Counted from the first letter of the stretch, positions 36,441 to 45,337 are shown. The stretch is 64,000 bases of DNA from Hymenobacter sp. BT559 (GCF_016427535.1 NZ_JAELXV010000003.1:62001-126000); one strand, 5' to 3'. The notes: generated from the letters alone by a model not told the origin. Program-made: numbers and translations.

Positions 36441-36488
36441 CTGTTGGTTTGCGCAAACTATTTGCCGGCAATAACGATTACTAGCGGT

Positions 36489-37577
36489 ATGTCTACTTTC
36501 TCTCCTGCTGAGCGCCAGCGCTACCGCCGCCACCTCCAGCTCGCTGAAATTGGCGAGGCGGGCCAAGAACGCCTGCGCCAGGCGCGGGTGCTAGTAGTGG
36601 GTGCCGGTGGCCTAGGCTGCCCCATCTTGCAATACCTAGCCGCCGCCGGCGTGGGCACCCTAGGGCTGGCCGATGCCGACCAAGTAGAGCTGACTAACCT
36701 GCCGCGCCAGATTTTGTACGGCCCCGCCGACGTAGGCCAGCCTAAGGTGGAAGCCGCCGCCCGCGCCCTAGGTCGCCTCAACGACCTCGTAACGTATGAA
36801 GTGCATCGCGTACGCGTGAGCCCCGACAACGTGCGCGAGTTAGTGGCCGCCTACGATGTGGTAGTCGATGGCTCCGACAATTTTCCGACCCGCTACCTGC
36901 TCAACGATGCCTGTGTGAGTTTGGGCAAGCCGCTGGTGTCGGGCGCTATCTACAAGTTTGAGGGGCAAGTTTCGGTGTTCAATTACCAAGGCGGCCCTAC
37001 CTACCGCTGCCTCTTCCCTGAGCCGCCGAGCGCTGCCGAAGCGCCCGACTGCAATACCACCGGTGTGCTCAATGTGCTGCCCGGCCTCATCGGCACGGTG
37101 CAGGCCACCGAGGCGCTGAAAGTAGTCCTAAGCCTCGGCGACGTGCTCAGCGGCCGGCTCTGGATACTCGATACGCTCAGCTTTCAAAACCGCACGTTGC
37201 GCTTCAAGCGCGACGCCGTGCAGAGCATTATCAACCTCGACACGGCTAATCCCGCCGATTATATCGACGCCAGTTGTGCGCCCACCCCGGTTAATAGCTT
37301 GCTCACTAGCAGCGAACTGCGGGCGATGCTAGCCGCGCCCGAGCCCCCGCTACTGTTCGATGTGCGCAACCCGCTGGAGTACCAGCGCCGCCACCTGCCG
37401 GGCGCTGTGCTGCTGCCGCTGCCTCAACTCGCCGACCGCGCCGCCGAGGTGCCGCGCCAGGGCCCGGTAGTGGTGTACTGCCAGAGCGGTGTGCGCAGCG
37501 CCCAAGCCGTGGCCCTGCTCCAGAGCCTAGGCTACGACAACGTGCGTACCCTCAGCGGTGGAATAGAAGAGTTTTGA
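36489..37577 (+). CDS. moeB: Molybdopterin-synthase adenylyltransferase with rhodanese domain
   Basis: 362 aa from the ATG at 36489 (MSTFSPAERQRYRRHLQLAEIG). The adenylation domain has the nucleotide loop VVGAGGLGCP and LADADQVELTNLPRQILY, and the catalytic cysteine region DCNTTGVLNVLPGLIGTVQATEALK. The C-terminal rhodanese domain (about 270-362) carries VVYCQSGVRSAQA with the sulfur-carrying Cys. Such fusions activate the MoaD C-terminal Gly and can supply sulfur. The first zinc CxxC is degenerate (TYRC instead of CYRC). It lies between the TonB receptor and moaA. Confidence 0.9.
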   Translation: MSTFSPAERQRYRRHLQLAEIGEAGQERLRQARVLVVGAGGLGCPILQYLAAAGVGTLGLADADQVELTNLPRQILYGPADVGQPKVEAAARALGRLNDLVTYEVHRVRVSPDNVRELVAAYDVVVDGSDNFPTRYLLNDACVSLGKPLVSGAIYKFEGQVSVFNYQGGPTYRCLFPEPPSAAEAPDCNTTGVLNVLPGLIGTVQATEALKVVLSLGDVLSGRLWILDTLSFQNRTLRFKRDAVQSIINLDTANPADYIDASCAPTPVNSLLTSSELRAMLAAPEPPLLFDVRNPLEYQRRHLPGAVLLPLPQLADRAAEVPRQGPVVVYCQSGVRSAQAVALLQSLGYDNVRTLSGGIEEF

Positions 37578-37715
37578 GTTAATTGTTAGTGAGTTCTCTA
37601 GCATGGCCTTCACAAAGTCATGCTTCGCTGCGCGCTGTATGACAAACGCACTTTTTTGCAACTTTCTAAGGCAGCTTTAATACCTAGGTACTCGCAACTG
37701 ACAACTATCCATCCC

Positions 37716-37739
37716 CGTTATTCCCAACCTTATATAACG
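37716..37739. promoter_or_regulatory. ModE-box-like inverted repeat before moaA
   Basis: CGTTATTC-N8-ATATAACG; the right arm is identical to the site at 33597, the left arm matches in six of eight positions, and the spacer is again 8 bp. The left flank ATCCCC is shared too. It ends 86 bp before the moaA start, a distance that would allow activation, as ModE does at moa in enterobacteria. An inference from sequence and neighbours. Confidence 0.65.
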
Positions 37740-37825
37740 GTATTGGGTTAAAATGAATGAAAACCCCCACTTCGCGTTTAGGGTAGTACATAGCCTGGCA
37801 ATCCCAGGCTTCTTTAGGTTTCCGC

Positions 37826-38845
37826 ATGAGTAGTTTTTCCACGCCCACCCCGTTACTAGACGCCCACGGCCGGCCCCTGGAATACCTGCGCCTAGCCGTA
37901 ACCGACCGCTGCAACCTGCGGTGCTTCTACTGCATGCCCGAAGAGGGTATCAAATACATGCCTAAGCACGAGCTGCTTAGCTATGAGGAAATGCTACGCT
38001 TGGTCAGCATCATGACTGGCCTGGGCGTGCGCAAGGTGCGCCTCACTGGTGGCGAGCCCTTTGTGCGCCGCGACCTGGTGCCTTTCATGGAGCGCCTAGC
38101 CGCGATACCCGGCATCAACGACCTCAGCCTGACGACCAATGGCGTGCTCACCGCGCCGCATGTGCCCACTATGGCCCGCATCGGCGTGAAGGCTGTCAAC
38201 CTCAGTCTCGACACTCTAGACCGGCAGCGCTTCTTCGACATTACGCGGCGCGACGAGCTGCCGCAGGTCATGCGCACGTTTCATGCGCTGCTCGATGCCG
38301 GTATTCAGCTCAAAATCAACGCCGTGGTGATGAGCGACCGCAACATCCAGGACCTAGTGCCGCTGGCCGAGCTCACTCGCGAGCTGCCCGTAGAGGTGCG
38401 CTTCATCGAAGAAATGCCCTTCAACGGTGGTAGCCACGTGGCCACGCCCGAGTCGCTGCCCTGGAACCACCGCCGCATCAGGCAGCACCTGGAAGCCCAC
38501 CTAGGGCCGTTGGTGCCCGCCCACGCCGGGGCCGGCGCCACTGCCGACGAGTACACCGTGGCGGGCCACGTGGGCCGCATTGGCATCATTGCAGCGTACT
38601 CGCGCACCTTCTGCGGTACCTGCAATCGCCTACGCCTCACGGCCGAAGGCGGTATCAAAACCTGCCTCTACGACCAAGGCGTGCTCGACCTGCGCGCCCT
38701 GCTACGCGGCGGCTCCTCCGACCTGGAAATTGCCGAGGCCCTAGGTCAGGCCTTTTACCACCGCGCGGCCAATGGCTTCGAGGCTGAGCGCCAGCGCCCC
38801 GTGCATCAGCTCAACTTCGAGAGCATGGCCACGATAGGCGGCTAG
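37826..38845 (+). CDS. moaA: GTP 3',8-cyclase MoaA
   Basis: 339 aa. Radical-SAM motif CNLRCFYC (CxxxCxxC) near residue 29, followed by MPEEGIKYMPKHELLSYEEM; LRLTGGEPFVRRDL and SLTTNGVL are characteristic. The second iron-sulfur site is FCGTCNRLRLTAEGGIKTCLYD, and the essential C-terminal Gly-Gly is present (TIGG). It makes the first intermediate of the molybdenum cofactor from GTP. moaD follows after 24 bp. Confidence 0.97.
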   Translation: MSSFSTPTPLLDAHGRPLEYLRLAVTDRCNLRCFYCMPEEGIKYMPKHELLSYEEMLRLVSIMTGLGVRKVRLTGGEPFVRRDLVPFMERLAAIPGINDLSLTTNGVLTAPHVPTMARIGVKAVNLSLDTLDRQRFFDITRRDELPQVMRTFHALLDAGIQLKINAVVMSDRNIQDLVPLAELTRELPVEVRFIEEMPFNGGSHVATPESLPWNHRRIRQHLEAHLGPLVPAHAGAGATADEYTVAGHVGRIGIIAAYSRTFCGTCNRLRLTAEGGIKTCLYDQGVLDLRALLRGGSSDLEIAEALGQAFYHRAANGFEAERQRPVHQLNFESMATIGG

Positions 38846-38869
38846 CTTTTATCTGAAATACTTGTTGCT

Positions 38870-39112
38870 GTGAATATTAACATTGCTCTTTTTGGCATTG
38901 CCCGCGAGATAGTAGGGCAGTCTTCTCTGACCCTAAACGCCCCCGTTGGCCAATCGGCTGCCGGGCTGCTCGCCGACCTGCGCCACACCTACCCCGAGCT
39001 AGCGGGCCTGCGTAGCCTCGCCGTAGCGGTCAATAATGAGTACGCTGCCGACGACGTGGTGCTGCACGAGCGCGACGAAATCGCGCTAATTCCGCCCGTA
39101 AGCGGGGGTTAA
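38870..39112 (+). CDS. moaD: MoaD, molybdopterin synthase sulfur carrier
   Basis: 80 aa, GTG start. It is a beta-grasp protein with the typical beginning INIALFGIAREIVGQ and the end EIALIPPVSGG, whose terminal Gly-Gly is adenylated by MoeB and thiocarboxylated. It is the small subunit of molybdopterin synthase, with MoaE encoded 153 bp downstream; a long inverted repeat lies between them. Confidence 0.93.
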   Translation: MNINIALFGIAREIVGQSSLTLNAPVGQSAAGLLADLRHTYPELAGLRSLAVAVNNEYAADDVVLHERDEIALIPPVSGG

Positions 39113-39133
39113 GACATTGGTTATTACCCATTC

Positions 39134-39244
39134 AAACGTTTGTCATTGCGAGCGCAGCGCAGCAATATTTCCTTCTCGTTAGCTGACGTAAGCGAGGCTG
39201 CGTAAGGAAAGATTGCTTCGCTGCGCTCGCAATGACAAACGTTT
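39134..39244. repeat. Intergenic inverted repeat, TGTCATTGCGAG type
   Basis: 33-bp arms at 39134-39166 and 39212-39244 (AAACGTTTGTCATTGCGAGC ... and complement) with one mismatch, 45-bp spacer whose ends extend the pairing. It separates moaD and moaE, the two subunits of one enzyme. Confidence 0.88.
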
Positions 39245-39265
39245 TTTACTCCTTCTTTATACAGA

Positions 39266-39682
39266 ATGCAAATCGACCTCACCGACCAGCCTATTGACGT
39301 AGCGGCCGTGCTAGCTGCCGCCGAGTCGGAAGAAGCCGGGGCCGTCAATGCCTTTATCGGTACGGTGCGCAACCGTAGCGAGGGTCGCCGCGTGGTGCGC
39401 CTGCACTACGAGGCCTACCCGCCCATGGCCCTGCACCAGCTACGCCGCGTGGCCGAGATGGCCCAGGAAAAGTGGCCCATGCTGCGCAAAATAGCCGTAT
39501 CGCACCGCCACGGCACCCTCGAAATCGGCGACGTGGCCGTAGTAGTGGCCGTGTCCACGCCCCACCGGGCCGACTCATTCGCCGCCTGCGAGTACATTAT
39601 TGACACCCTGAAGGAAGTCGTACCCATCTGGAAGAAAGAGGAATACGAAGACGGTACCGTGTGGGTGGCCGCCCATCCCTAG
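39266..39682 (+). CDS. moaE: MoaE, molybdopterin synthase catalytic subunit
   Basis: 138 aa. GAVNAFIGTVRNRSEGRRVVRLHYEAYPPMAL, the basic HRHGTLEIGDVAVVVAVSTPHR and the catalytic KEVVPIWKKEEYEDG (two Lys) are classic MoaE features. It inserts sulfur from MoaD thiocarboxylate into precursor Z. The stop codon is the TAG of a CCTAGG word. It is convergent with the SDR gene, 5 bp away. Confidence 0.96.
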   Translation: MQIDLTDQPIDVAAVLAAAESEEAGAVNAFIGTVRNRSEGRRVVRLHYEAYPPMALHQLRRVAEMAQEKWPMLRKIAVSHRHGTLEIGDVAVVVAVSTPHRADSFAACEYIIDTLKEVVPIWKKEEYEDGTVWVAAHP

Positions 39683-39687
39683 GTACC

Positions 39688-40515
39688 TCAGGCGTCGGCC
39701 TTAACTGATAAGGCGATAGCCTGTTGAGCGTCAAGGGCAGCTAGGCGGCTCATTAGCGCAGCGCGCACGTCGGCGTAGGTATCAGGGCCGAGCGCTAGGC
39801 GCAGGGGGGCCGGGTGCTGGCTGGCCGAGTCGAGCATGGCCTGCGCTATTTTATCGGCATCGTTGGGGATGGGAAAGTCGCCGTTGAACAAGCCCCGGCG
39901 CACATGGCCGGCTGGCGTTTGGTCGTATTCGGGCATAGCGGGGGCGCTCACTAGGCCCGTGCCGAAGCCGGTGGGCGTGGCGCCGGGCTCCACAATAGTA
40001 ACCTCGATATTGAAAGGCGCCACCTCCTTGGCCACCGTCTCAACAAAGCCCTCAATGCCCCATTTGGTGGCGTGGTAAAGGCTAAAATTGGGATAAGTCG
40101 TTTGGCCGCCCGCCGATGATACCTGCATGAGCCGGCCGCCACCCTGCGCCCGCAGGTGCGGCAGCGCCGCCCGAATGAGCTGTATCGAGCCGATGAGGTT
40201 GGTATCAATCTGGTGGCGAATCTGCTCGTCGGTTACTTCTTCGGCGGCGCCAAACAGACCGTAGGCCGCGTTACTCACAACCACGTCGATGCGCCCTAGG
40301 TCGGCAAAAGCGGCATCAACTACCTGGCGAATGGCGGGGGTATCGGTAAGGTCGAGCACGGCCACCCAGAGGCGGTCGCCGTACTGCGCCTTTAGGCCGT
40401 CGAGAGCGTTGGGCTGGCGCACAGTGGCGGCTACCTGGTCGCCGCGCTGCAATAGTTTTTCGGTGAGCAGGCGCCCGAAGCCGGTCGAGGTGCCCGTGAT
40501 GAACCACGTTTTCAT
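39688..40515 (-). CDS. Short-chain dehydrogenase/reductase
   Basis: 275 aa. The N-terminal nucleotide loop TGTSTGFG (TGxxxGxG), the NAAYG motif and the active-site YHATK (YxxxK) with upstream Ser (QVSSAGG) are intact, so a working NAD(P)-dependent oxidoreductase is expected. The substrate is unknown. It lies downstream of an AraC-type gene on the same strand, 113 bp apart, which probably controls it. Confidence 0.92.
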   Translation of the reverse strand: MKTWFITGTSTGFGRLLTEKLLQRGDQVAATVRQPNALDGLKAQYGDRLWVAVLDLTDTPAIRQVVDAAFADLGRIDVVVSNAAYGLFGAAEEVTDEQIRHQIDTNLIGSIQLIRAALPHLRAQGGGRLMQVSSAGGQTTYPNFSLYHATKWGIEGFVETVAKEVAPFNIEVTIVEPGATPTGFGTGLVSAPAMPEYDQTPAGHVRRGLFNGDFPIPNDADKIAQAMLDSASQHPAPLRLALGPDTYADVRAALMSRLAALDAQQAIALSVKADA

Positions 40516-40628
40516 GAGGGAGAACTAGGAGTGAAGCCCATCAGGAAAGCTGTTTCCCGAAGGCGCTGCAAAGGTCTCCTAGGTTGCCAGGGCCCGGCTA
40601 ATACGATTCAAACGGATACTGACCCCAA

Positions 40629-41534
40629 TCAAACTGCGCGTAGCGACGACGGTGAACAATGGGCGTATTTGCGGAATAAGCGGGTAAAATGCGTTGGCTC
40701 CTCGAAGCCCAGGCAGTAGCTGATACTGGCAATGGGCCAGTCGGTGTGCCGCAGCAAGGTGCGAGCTTCCTGTACCAAGCGCTCGGCCAGCAGCTGCGTG
40801 GTGGTTTTGCCAGTAGCGGCTTTCAGGGCCCGGTTGAGGTGATTAACATGCACCGCCAGGGCATCGGCAAAGGCCTGGGGCGTGCGCAGTGCCAGCCGGC
40901 GCGCGGGCGTGATGATGGGGTACTGGCTCGCCAGCAGCGAGCCAAAGGCCGCCGCCAGCCGGGTAGCGGCCGTAGCGCCGTGCGGCTCGGCCACGGGCTC
41001 CAGCTTCAGCGCCCCGTGGATGCACTCCATCAGGTAGTGGTACAGCAGTTCATACTTATACGGGTAGTTTGAGGCCTGCTCGGTCAGCATCTTCTCGAAC
41101 AGCTCGCTAAACGCCGTAGCCTGAGCGGCCGTGAGACGAAAGAAAGCCGGCTTGTCGGGCGCAAACACGGCCCAATCGGCGGGCCGCAGGTGCGTGTGGG
41201 CGGGCAAAAACGCTTCGGTGAATACACAGCAGTAGCCCCGGCACGCGCCGTCGGCGGGTACTTCCCAGGTATAGGGCACCTGCGTGTTGGTGCACACCAG
41301 CGCTGGCTCGCCGGGGGCCAGCGTCAAGCGCTGGTCGGCGCAGAGGTAGGTGCCCGGCCCAATAGTGAGGGTTATTTTGTAGAAATCCTTGCGGCTGTAC
41401 ACGCCCACCAGCGCCATATCGGCCAGGAAATCTTCGAGTCGCCACGCGCTAAATGCCCCGCCTCGCAGGCCATTGGGCTGGAGCAGGGGCAGCCGGTCGG
41501 CGTAGAACTCCGCTAAGGTTTGAAGCCCAATCAT
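40629..41534 (-). CDS. AraC-family transcriptional regulator
   Basis: 301 aa. The N-terminal half is a cupin-like sensor (LALAPGEPALVCTNTQVPYTWEV region) and the C-terminal about 100 residues hold the two HTH units: FADALAVHVNHLNRALKAATGKTTTQLLAERLVQEARTLL and IASISYCLGFEEPTHFTRLFRKYAHCSPSSLR. The length is usual. It probably regulates the SDR gene behind it. Confidence 0.92.
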   Translation of the reverse strand: MIGLQTLAEFYADRLPLLQPNGLRGGAFSAWRLEDFLADMALVGVYSRKDFYKITLTIGPGTYLCADQRLTLAPGEPALVCTNTQVPYTWEVPADGACRGYCCVFTEAFLPAHTHLRPADWAVFAPDKPAFFRLTAAQATAFSELFEKMLTEQASNYPYKYELLYHYLMECIHGALKLEPVAEPHGATAATRLAAAFGSLLASQYPIITPARRLALRTPQAFADALAVHVNHLNRALKAATGKTTTQLLAERLVQEARTLLRHTDWPIASISYCLGFEEPTHFTRLFRKYAHCSPSSLRAV

Positions 41535-41595
41535 GACGCAAAAGAACTACCTAGTAGCAACGCCGCAACGCGGCGCGGCAGCACCCTAGGGCACA

Positions 41596-42087
41596 CTAGT
41601 CGGTGTGCCGAAAATCGGACTTGCCGCCTGTTTTTTCCAGCAGTCTGATTTCTTCAATCACAATGTCGTGCGACATAGCCTTGCACATATCGTACACAGT
41701 AAGCGCCGCCACCGAGGCGCCGGTCAGGGCCTCCATCTCGATGCCGGTTTTGCCGGTAACGCGGGCGGTGCACTCAATAAGCAGGCTGTCGGGCTGCACG
41801 GCCTCAATGGTGATTTGGCAATCGTCCATACCTAGGGGGTGGCAGAGGGGGATAAGGTCGGCCGTTTTCTTGGCGGCCATCACGCCCGCGATAATGGCCG
41901 TTTGAAACACCGGGCCTTTGCGAGTGGGTAGGTCGCCGGCTTGCACCAGCGCCAGGATGTCGGCCCCGAGGCGTACGCGGGCACGGGCACGGGCCAGGCG
42001 CGCCGTCATGGCCTTCGGGCCAACGTTGACCATAGCCGGCTGGCCGGCGTCGTTGAGGTGGGTGAGCTTGGGGGCTAAATCGGACAT
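41596..42087 (-). CDS. moaC: MoaC, cyclic pyranopterin monophosphate synthase
   Basis: 163 aa from the internal ATG at 42087 (MSDLAPKLTHLNDAGQPAMVNVGPK), which aligns with other MoaC; an upstream start at 42111 adds eight residues. KGPVFQTAIIAGVMAAKKTADLIPLCHPL, with its conserved His-Pro, and GKTGIEMEALTGASVAALTVYDMCKA are unmistakable. It converts the MoaA product to precursor Z. It lies on the opposite strand from the other moa genes, separated by the SDR and AraC genes. Confidence 0.96.
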   Translation of the reverse strand: MSDLAPKLTHLNDAGQPAMVNVGPKAMTARLARARARVRLGADILALVQAGDLPTRKGPVFQTAIIAGVMAAKKTADLIPLCHPLGMDDCQITIEAVQPDSLLIECTARVTGKTGIEMEALTGASVAALTVYDMCKAMSHDIVIEEIRLLEKTGGKSDFRHTD

Positions 42088-42135
42088 AAACACGGCGTAG
42101 AGTTGCGGCAAAGTACGCAGCCTACCGGGCGGTAG

Positions 42136-43404
42136 TTAGCCCGCGGCAGGCCGAAAGGCCACCCGCAGCGTGTGGCGTTGCCCCGCCGCCGCATAGCTGT
42201 AGGTAACCGCAAAGCCATAGTAGGCACCTATTTGCTGCACAATGCTCAGGCCCAGGCCCGGCGACTCGGCGGCGGCGTGGTGCTTACGAAAGCGCTCAAA
42301 AAACCGGCTGGGGTTGCCGTCGATGGCCGGGCCGGGGTTACTGATTTCGAGCGCCTCGGCACTGAGGCGCACCGTGATGTCGCCCCCCAGCTGGTTGTGC
42401 TTGATGGCGTTATAGAGTAGGTTATGCAACAGCGAATCGGCCAGGCCGGGGTGCATAGCCTGCACCGGCGCCTGCTCCACGTGCCGATGCAGGCGCAGCT
42501 CGCGGGCCTCCAGTAGGGGCGCCAGCTGGTCTACTTTTTCATCGAGCACAGCGGCCAGGTCGAGGGGCTGGGCCTCGGCAAATTGCCGGTTTTCAATCTT
42601 GCTAAGCAGCCCTAGCGCTTGATGCAGGCGCGAGAGGCGGCGCGTGGCTCCGTAGAGGTCGGCCAGGAGGGGCGCGGCAGTAGGGTCGTCGCCCAGGGCG
42701 GGCACTTGCAGCAACTGCTCTAGCTGGGCCTGCATGATGGCCAGCGGCGTTTGGGTTTCGTGGGCCGCGTTGGCCGTGAACTCGCGCAGGCTCTCGTAGT
42801 CGGCCACTAGGCGCTCGCTCAGGTGAGTCACGGCCAAGTTGAGTTCGGCAAATTCTTCGATGCGCGGCCTAGGTAGGGCCAGTGGCCGGTGCTGCTGCAA
42901 ATCGTAACGGCGCAAGACGGCCAGCGTGTGGTAGAACTGCCGCCACAACCGCTCGCTTAGCCACCGATTGAGCAGCAATACACTCAACATCAGCGTTACT
43001 AGCACCCCCAGCATGATGCCCAGCACTACGGCCAGTAAATCATTGGTTTCGACCAGCGACTTGCGCAGCGTCACCCACTTAGGCTGGCCTTGGGAGTGTA
43101 GCCGAAAGGTAAGCTGCCGGTGCGGCACCCACGTGCGCTCGTAGGGGTCGGGCAAAATAGTATCGACCAGGCCTAGGGGCCGCGGCCGGGCACTCACCAC
43201 AAACTGGTCGGCAAAAAGGGACGACACCAGTGGCTGCCCGGCTTGCACCAAGACTTCGATTTTGCGTTGGTGCAGGCCCAGCTGCTCATCTACCTCGTGG
43301 CGCAGCGCCGCATTTACGCCGTAGTATAGCGCCCCGCTCGCCGCCGCAAACAGCACCGCCACCAAGGCCAAATAGTAGCGATTGGTGGCGGCGAGAAGCT
43401 TCAT
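42136..43404 (-). CDS. Sensor histidine kinase (HisKA type)
   Basis: 422 aa. Two membrane helices (about 9-30 and 122-146) enclose a periplasmic sensor part of about 90 residues. His215 in ANAAHETQTPLAIMQ is the phospho-acceptor. The ATP domain has HNLLYNAIKHN (N box), ISNPGPAID (G1) and SPGLGLSIVQQIGAYYG (G2). It lies 102 bp downstream of an OmpR-type regulator on the same strand, with which it forms a two-component system. Confidence 0.93.
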   Translation of the reverse strand: MKLLAATNRYYLALVAVLFAAASGALYYGVNAALRHEVDEQLGLHQRKIEVLVQAGQPLVSSLFADQFVVSARPRPLGLVDTILPDPYERTWVPHRQLTFRLHSQGQPKWVTLRKSLVETNDLLAVVLGIMLGVLVTLMLSVLLLNRWLSERLWRQFYHTLAVLRRYDLQQHRPLALPRPRIEEFAELNLAVTHLSERLVADYESLREFTANAAHETQTPLAIMQAQLEQLLQVPALGDDPTAAPLLADLYGATRRLSRLHQALGLLSKIENRQFAEAQPLDLAAVLDEKVDQLAPLLEARELRLHRHVEQAPVQAMHPGLADSLLHNLLYNAIKHNQLGGDITVRLSAEALEISNPGPAIDGNPSRFFERFRKHHAAAESPGLGLSIVQQIGAYYGFAVTYSYAAAGQRHTLRVAFRPAAG

Positions 43405-43506
43405 TTAATGGGTGATTAGGTGGGTAAGCAGTGGCACAAGCAGGCGGTTGTCCTTGCAGAGCAACGCTGCAAAGCAAGTATGTATGCTTGCCTGGGTCAC
43501 TGCCTG

Positions 43507-44184
43507 CTACTCGCCACTGAGCTTATAGCCAACGCCATACATAGTCCGAATATAATTATCCGCGCCCTTTTCCTGCAGCTTTTTGCGCAGGTTTTTGAGG
43601 TGGGTATAAATGAAGTCGAACGAGTCGGCCGCGTCTACAGCATCGCCGCAGAGGTGCTCGGCAATGGCTTCTTTGGTGAGCACCCGGCCGGGGTTGGCTA
43701 GCAGGTACAGCAGCAGGTCGTACTCCTTGCGCGTGAGGGTGAGGGCCTCGCCGTGCACCAATACCTCGGCCCGCTCGGGCCAAACGAGCAGGTCGCGAAA
43801 CACAATGTGGTGCTGCCCCTGAAATTGCCGCCGCCGAATGATGGCCCGCAGCCGAGCATTGAGCTCCGAGAGGTGAAAAGGCTTGATGAGATAGTCGTCG
43901 GCCCCTAGGTCGAGGCCCGACACCCGGTCTTCGAGCGAGTCGCGGGCGGTTAATACCAGCACACCCGCGGCTGGATTTTCGGTCTTGAGGGTGCGCAGCA
44001 GGTCGAGGCCGTTGCCGCCGGGCAGCGTCAGGTCGAGCAGCACACAGTCGTAGCGGTAAAGCCTAATTTTTTCGTGGGCTTGCGCAAAGTCGGGCGCTAC
44101 CTCAACCACGTAGCCGCCCTGGCGCAGCGACTCCAGGAGCGTGCTGCGTAGGGCCGGCTCATCTTCAATAAGCAATAGTTTCAT
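43507..44184 (-). CDS. OmpR-family response regulator
   Basis: 225 aa from ATG 44184 (MKLLLIEDEPALRSTLLES); the open frame upstream lacks conserved residues. The phospho-acceptor is Asp51 in VLLDLTLPGGNGLDL, and Lys100-Pro stands in YLIKPFHLSEL. The winged-helix domain (about 128-223) has LTRKEYDLLLYLLANPGRVLTKEAIAEHLCGD and VYTHLKNLRKKL-like ends, plus IRTMYGVGYKL. The partner kinase follows. Confidence 0.95.
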   Translation of the reverse strand: MKLLLIEDEPALRSTLLESLRQGGYVVEVAPDFAQAHEKIRLYRYDCVLLDLTLPGGNGLDLLRTLKTENPAAGVLVLTARDSLEDRVSGLDLGADDYLIKPFHLSELNARLRAIIRRRQFQGQHHIVFRDLLVWPERAEVLVHGEALTLTRKEYDLLLYLLANPGRVLTKEAIAEHLCGDAVDAADSFDFIYTHLKNLRKKLQEKGADNYIRTMYGVGYKLSGE

Positions 44185-44304
44185 GGGCAGGGTGGGTGGG
44201 AAGGGAAGGGTTGACCGTGTGAAAAACGGCAGGAAATCTGAAGGTTTCTTGTAGTATATACTTATTTCCTTCATCTCCCTTTCTACACCTCGCCCGTGCC
44301 TTGG

Positions 44305-45159
44305 CTACTTAGGCCGCCAGGTTATGGTCAGGCCTGGCGTGTTGCCGTAGAAGGTGGGCACCACGCCTACATCGCGCCCAATAGCCTTGCGCCCCCAGCG
44401 GTTGCGGTGGGTGAGGTAGGCCAGGTGAGCCGACAAGATGCCAAAGCCCGCACCCGCCACCACGTCGCTCTGCCAGTGCTTATCTACCACCATGCGTAGC
44501 ACGCCCACGCCGGTGGCCAGCGTATAGGCCCCAATGCCGTACCACTGACTTTTGTCGCGCAGTTCGGTGTGCACAATGCTGGCCGCCAAAAAGGCCTGCG
44601 CCGTGTGCCCCGACGGAAACGACAGGTTATCAGAGCCATCAGGCCGCTCTTCGTGGCTGATGGCCTTCACTAGGAAGGTGCTAGTGAGCATGATGGCCTC
44701 GCTCTTAGCAATGATGAGCAAGACATTGACCCGGTCGTTGCGCGACTGCACCCCGGCCAGCGCCACGGCCCCTAGCTCGAGGTAGGGCGCAAAAATGAGG
44801 TAGTCGGCAATACGGCTGTCGCTTTTAGGAAACAGCCGGTGAATGTCACGCCGGGCCTCCTGGTTGGTGTAGAAGCCGCCCCCGTTGAAGGTGTAGGCGC
44901 CATAGCCGATGAGCACCGCCGGCACGATGGCCGCCTTGAAGACCTTGCTCTTAAAAAACGGCTGCTTAACGGGCGCGGGCACGCCTCCCGGGTTTTCGTA
45001 TTTGTGCGTGGTATCGGCCGCGGCCGGGGTAGCCGGGTTGAGTGGCACCTGGGCCTGGGCAACCGGAGCCAGCCCTAGCCAGATACTCAGCACCAGTGCG
45101 CACGATACTCCCCACGAGCGACGCGCGCGGGCAGCTATTGAAGTAGTAGTAGAGGACAT
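44305..45159 (-). CDS. PAP2-family phosphatase
   Basis: 284 aa with signal peptide (ending APVAQAQ). The three PAP2 blocks are present: KAISHEERPDG, SFPSGHTAQAF and VDKHWQSDVVAGAGFG, with the catalytic His residues intact. Members remove phosphate from lipid diphosphates or phosphatidic acid at the envelope. It is upstream of the OmpR-type regulator by 121 bp on the same strand, possibly a separate unit. Confidence 0.92.
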   Translation of the reverse strand: MSSTTTSIAARARRSWGVSCALVLSIWLGLAPVAQAQVPLNPATPAAADTTHKYENPGGVPAPVKQPFFKSKVFKAAIVPAVLIGYGAYTFNGGGFYTNQEARRDIHRLFPKSDSRIADYLIFAPYLELGAVALAGVQSRNDRVNVLLIIAKSEAIMLTSTFLVKAISHEERPDGSDNLSFPSGHTAQAFLAASIVHTELRDKSQWYGIGAYTLATGVGVLRMVVDKHWQSDVVAGAGFGILSAHLAYLTHRNRWGRKAIGRDVGVVPTFYGNTPGLTITWRPK

Positions 45160-45337
45160 GCCGCCCTCTACGGTAAAACAGCGCTCGCCTTTGCGCTGCT
45201 GCTTATAAAAGAACCACTACCTAGGCAATAGTTTTTGATTATGAATTAGTTAAAATATCCTAGCCGAGTAACTGCCGCCGCGAACTAGTACCATAGGCTC
45301 GGCCAGATAGCCAGAAGTGGCAGCTGCCACAAGCGCC

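Noticed and set aside
39124..39372. Frame encoding CHCERSEA...CARNDK
   Set aside because: It is a translation of the inverted repeat; the same peptide type arises at 12247 and 14314.
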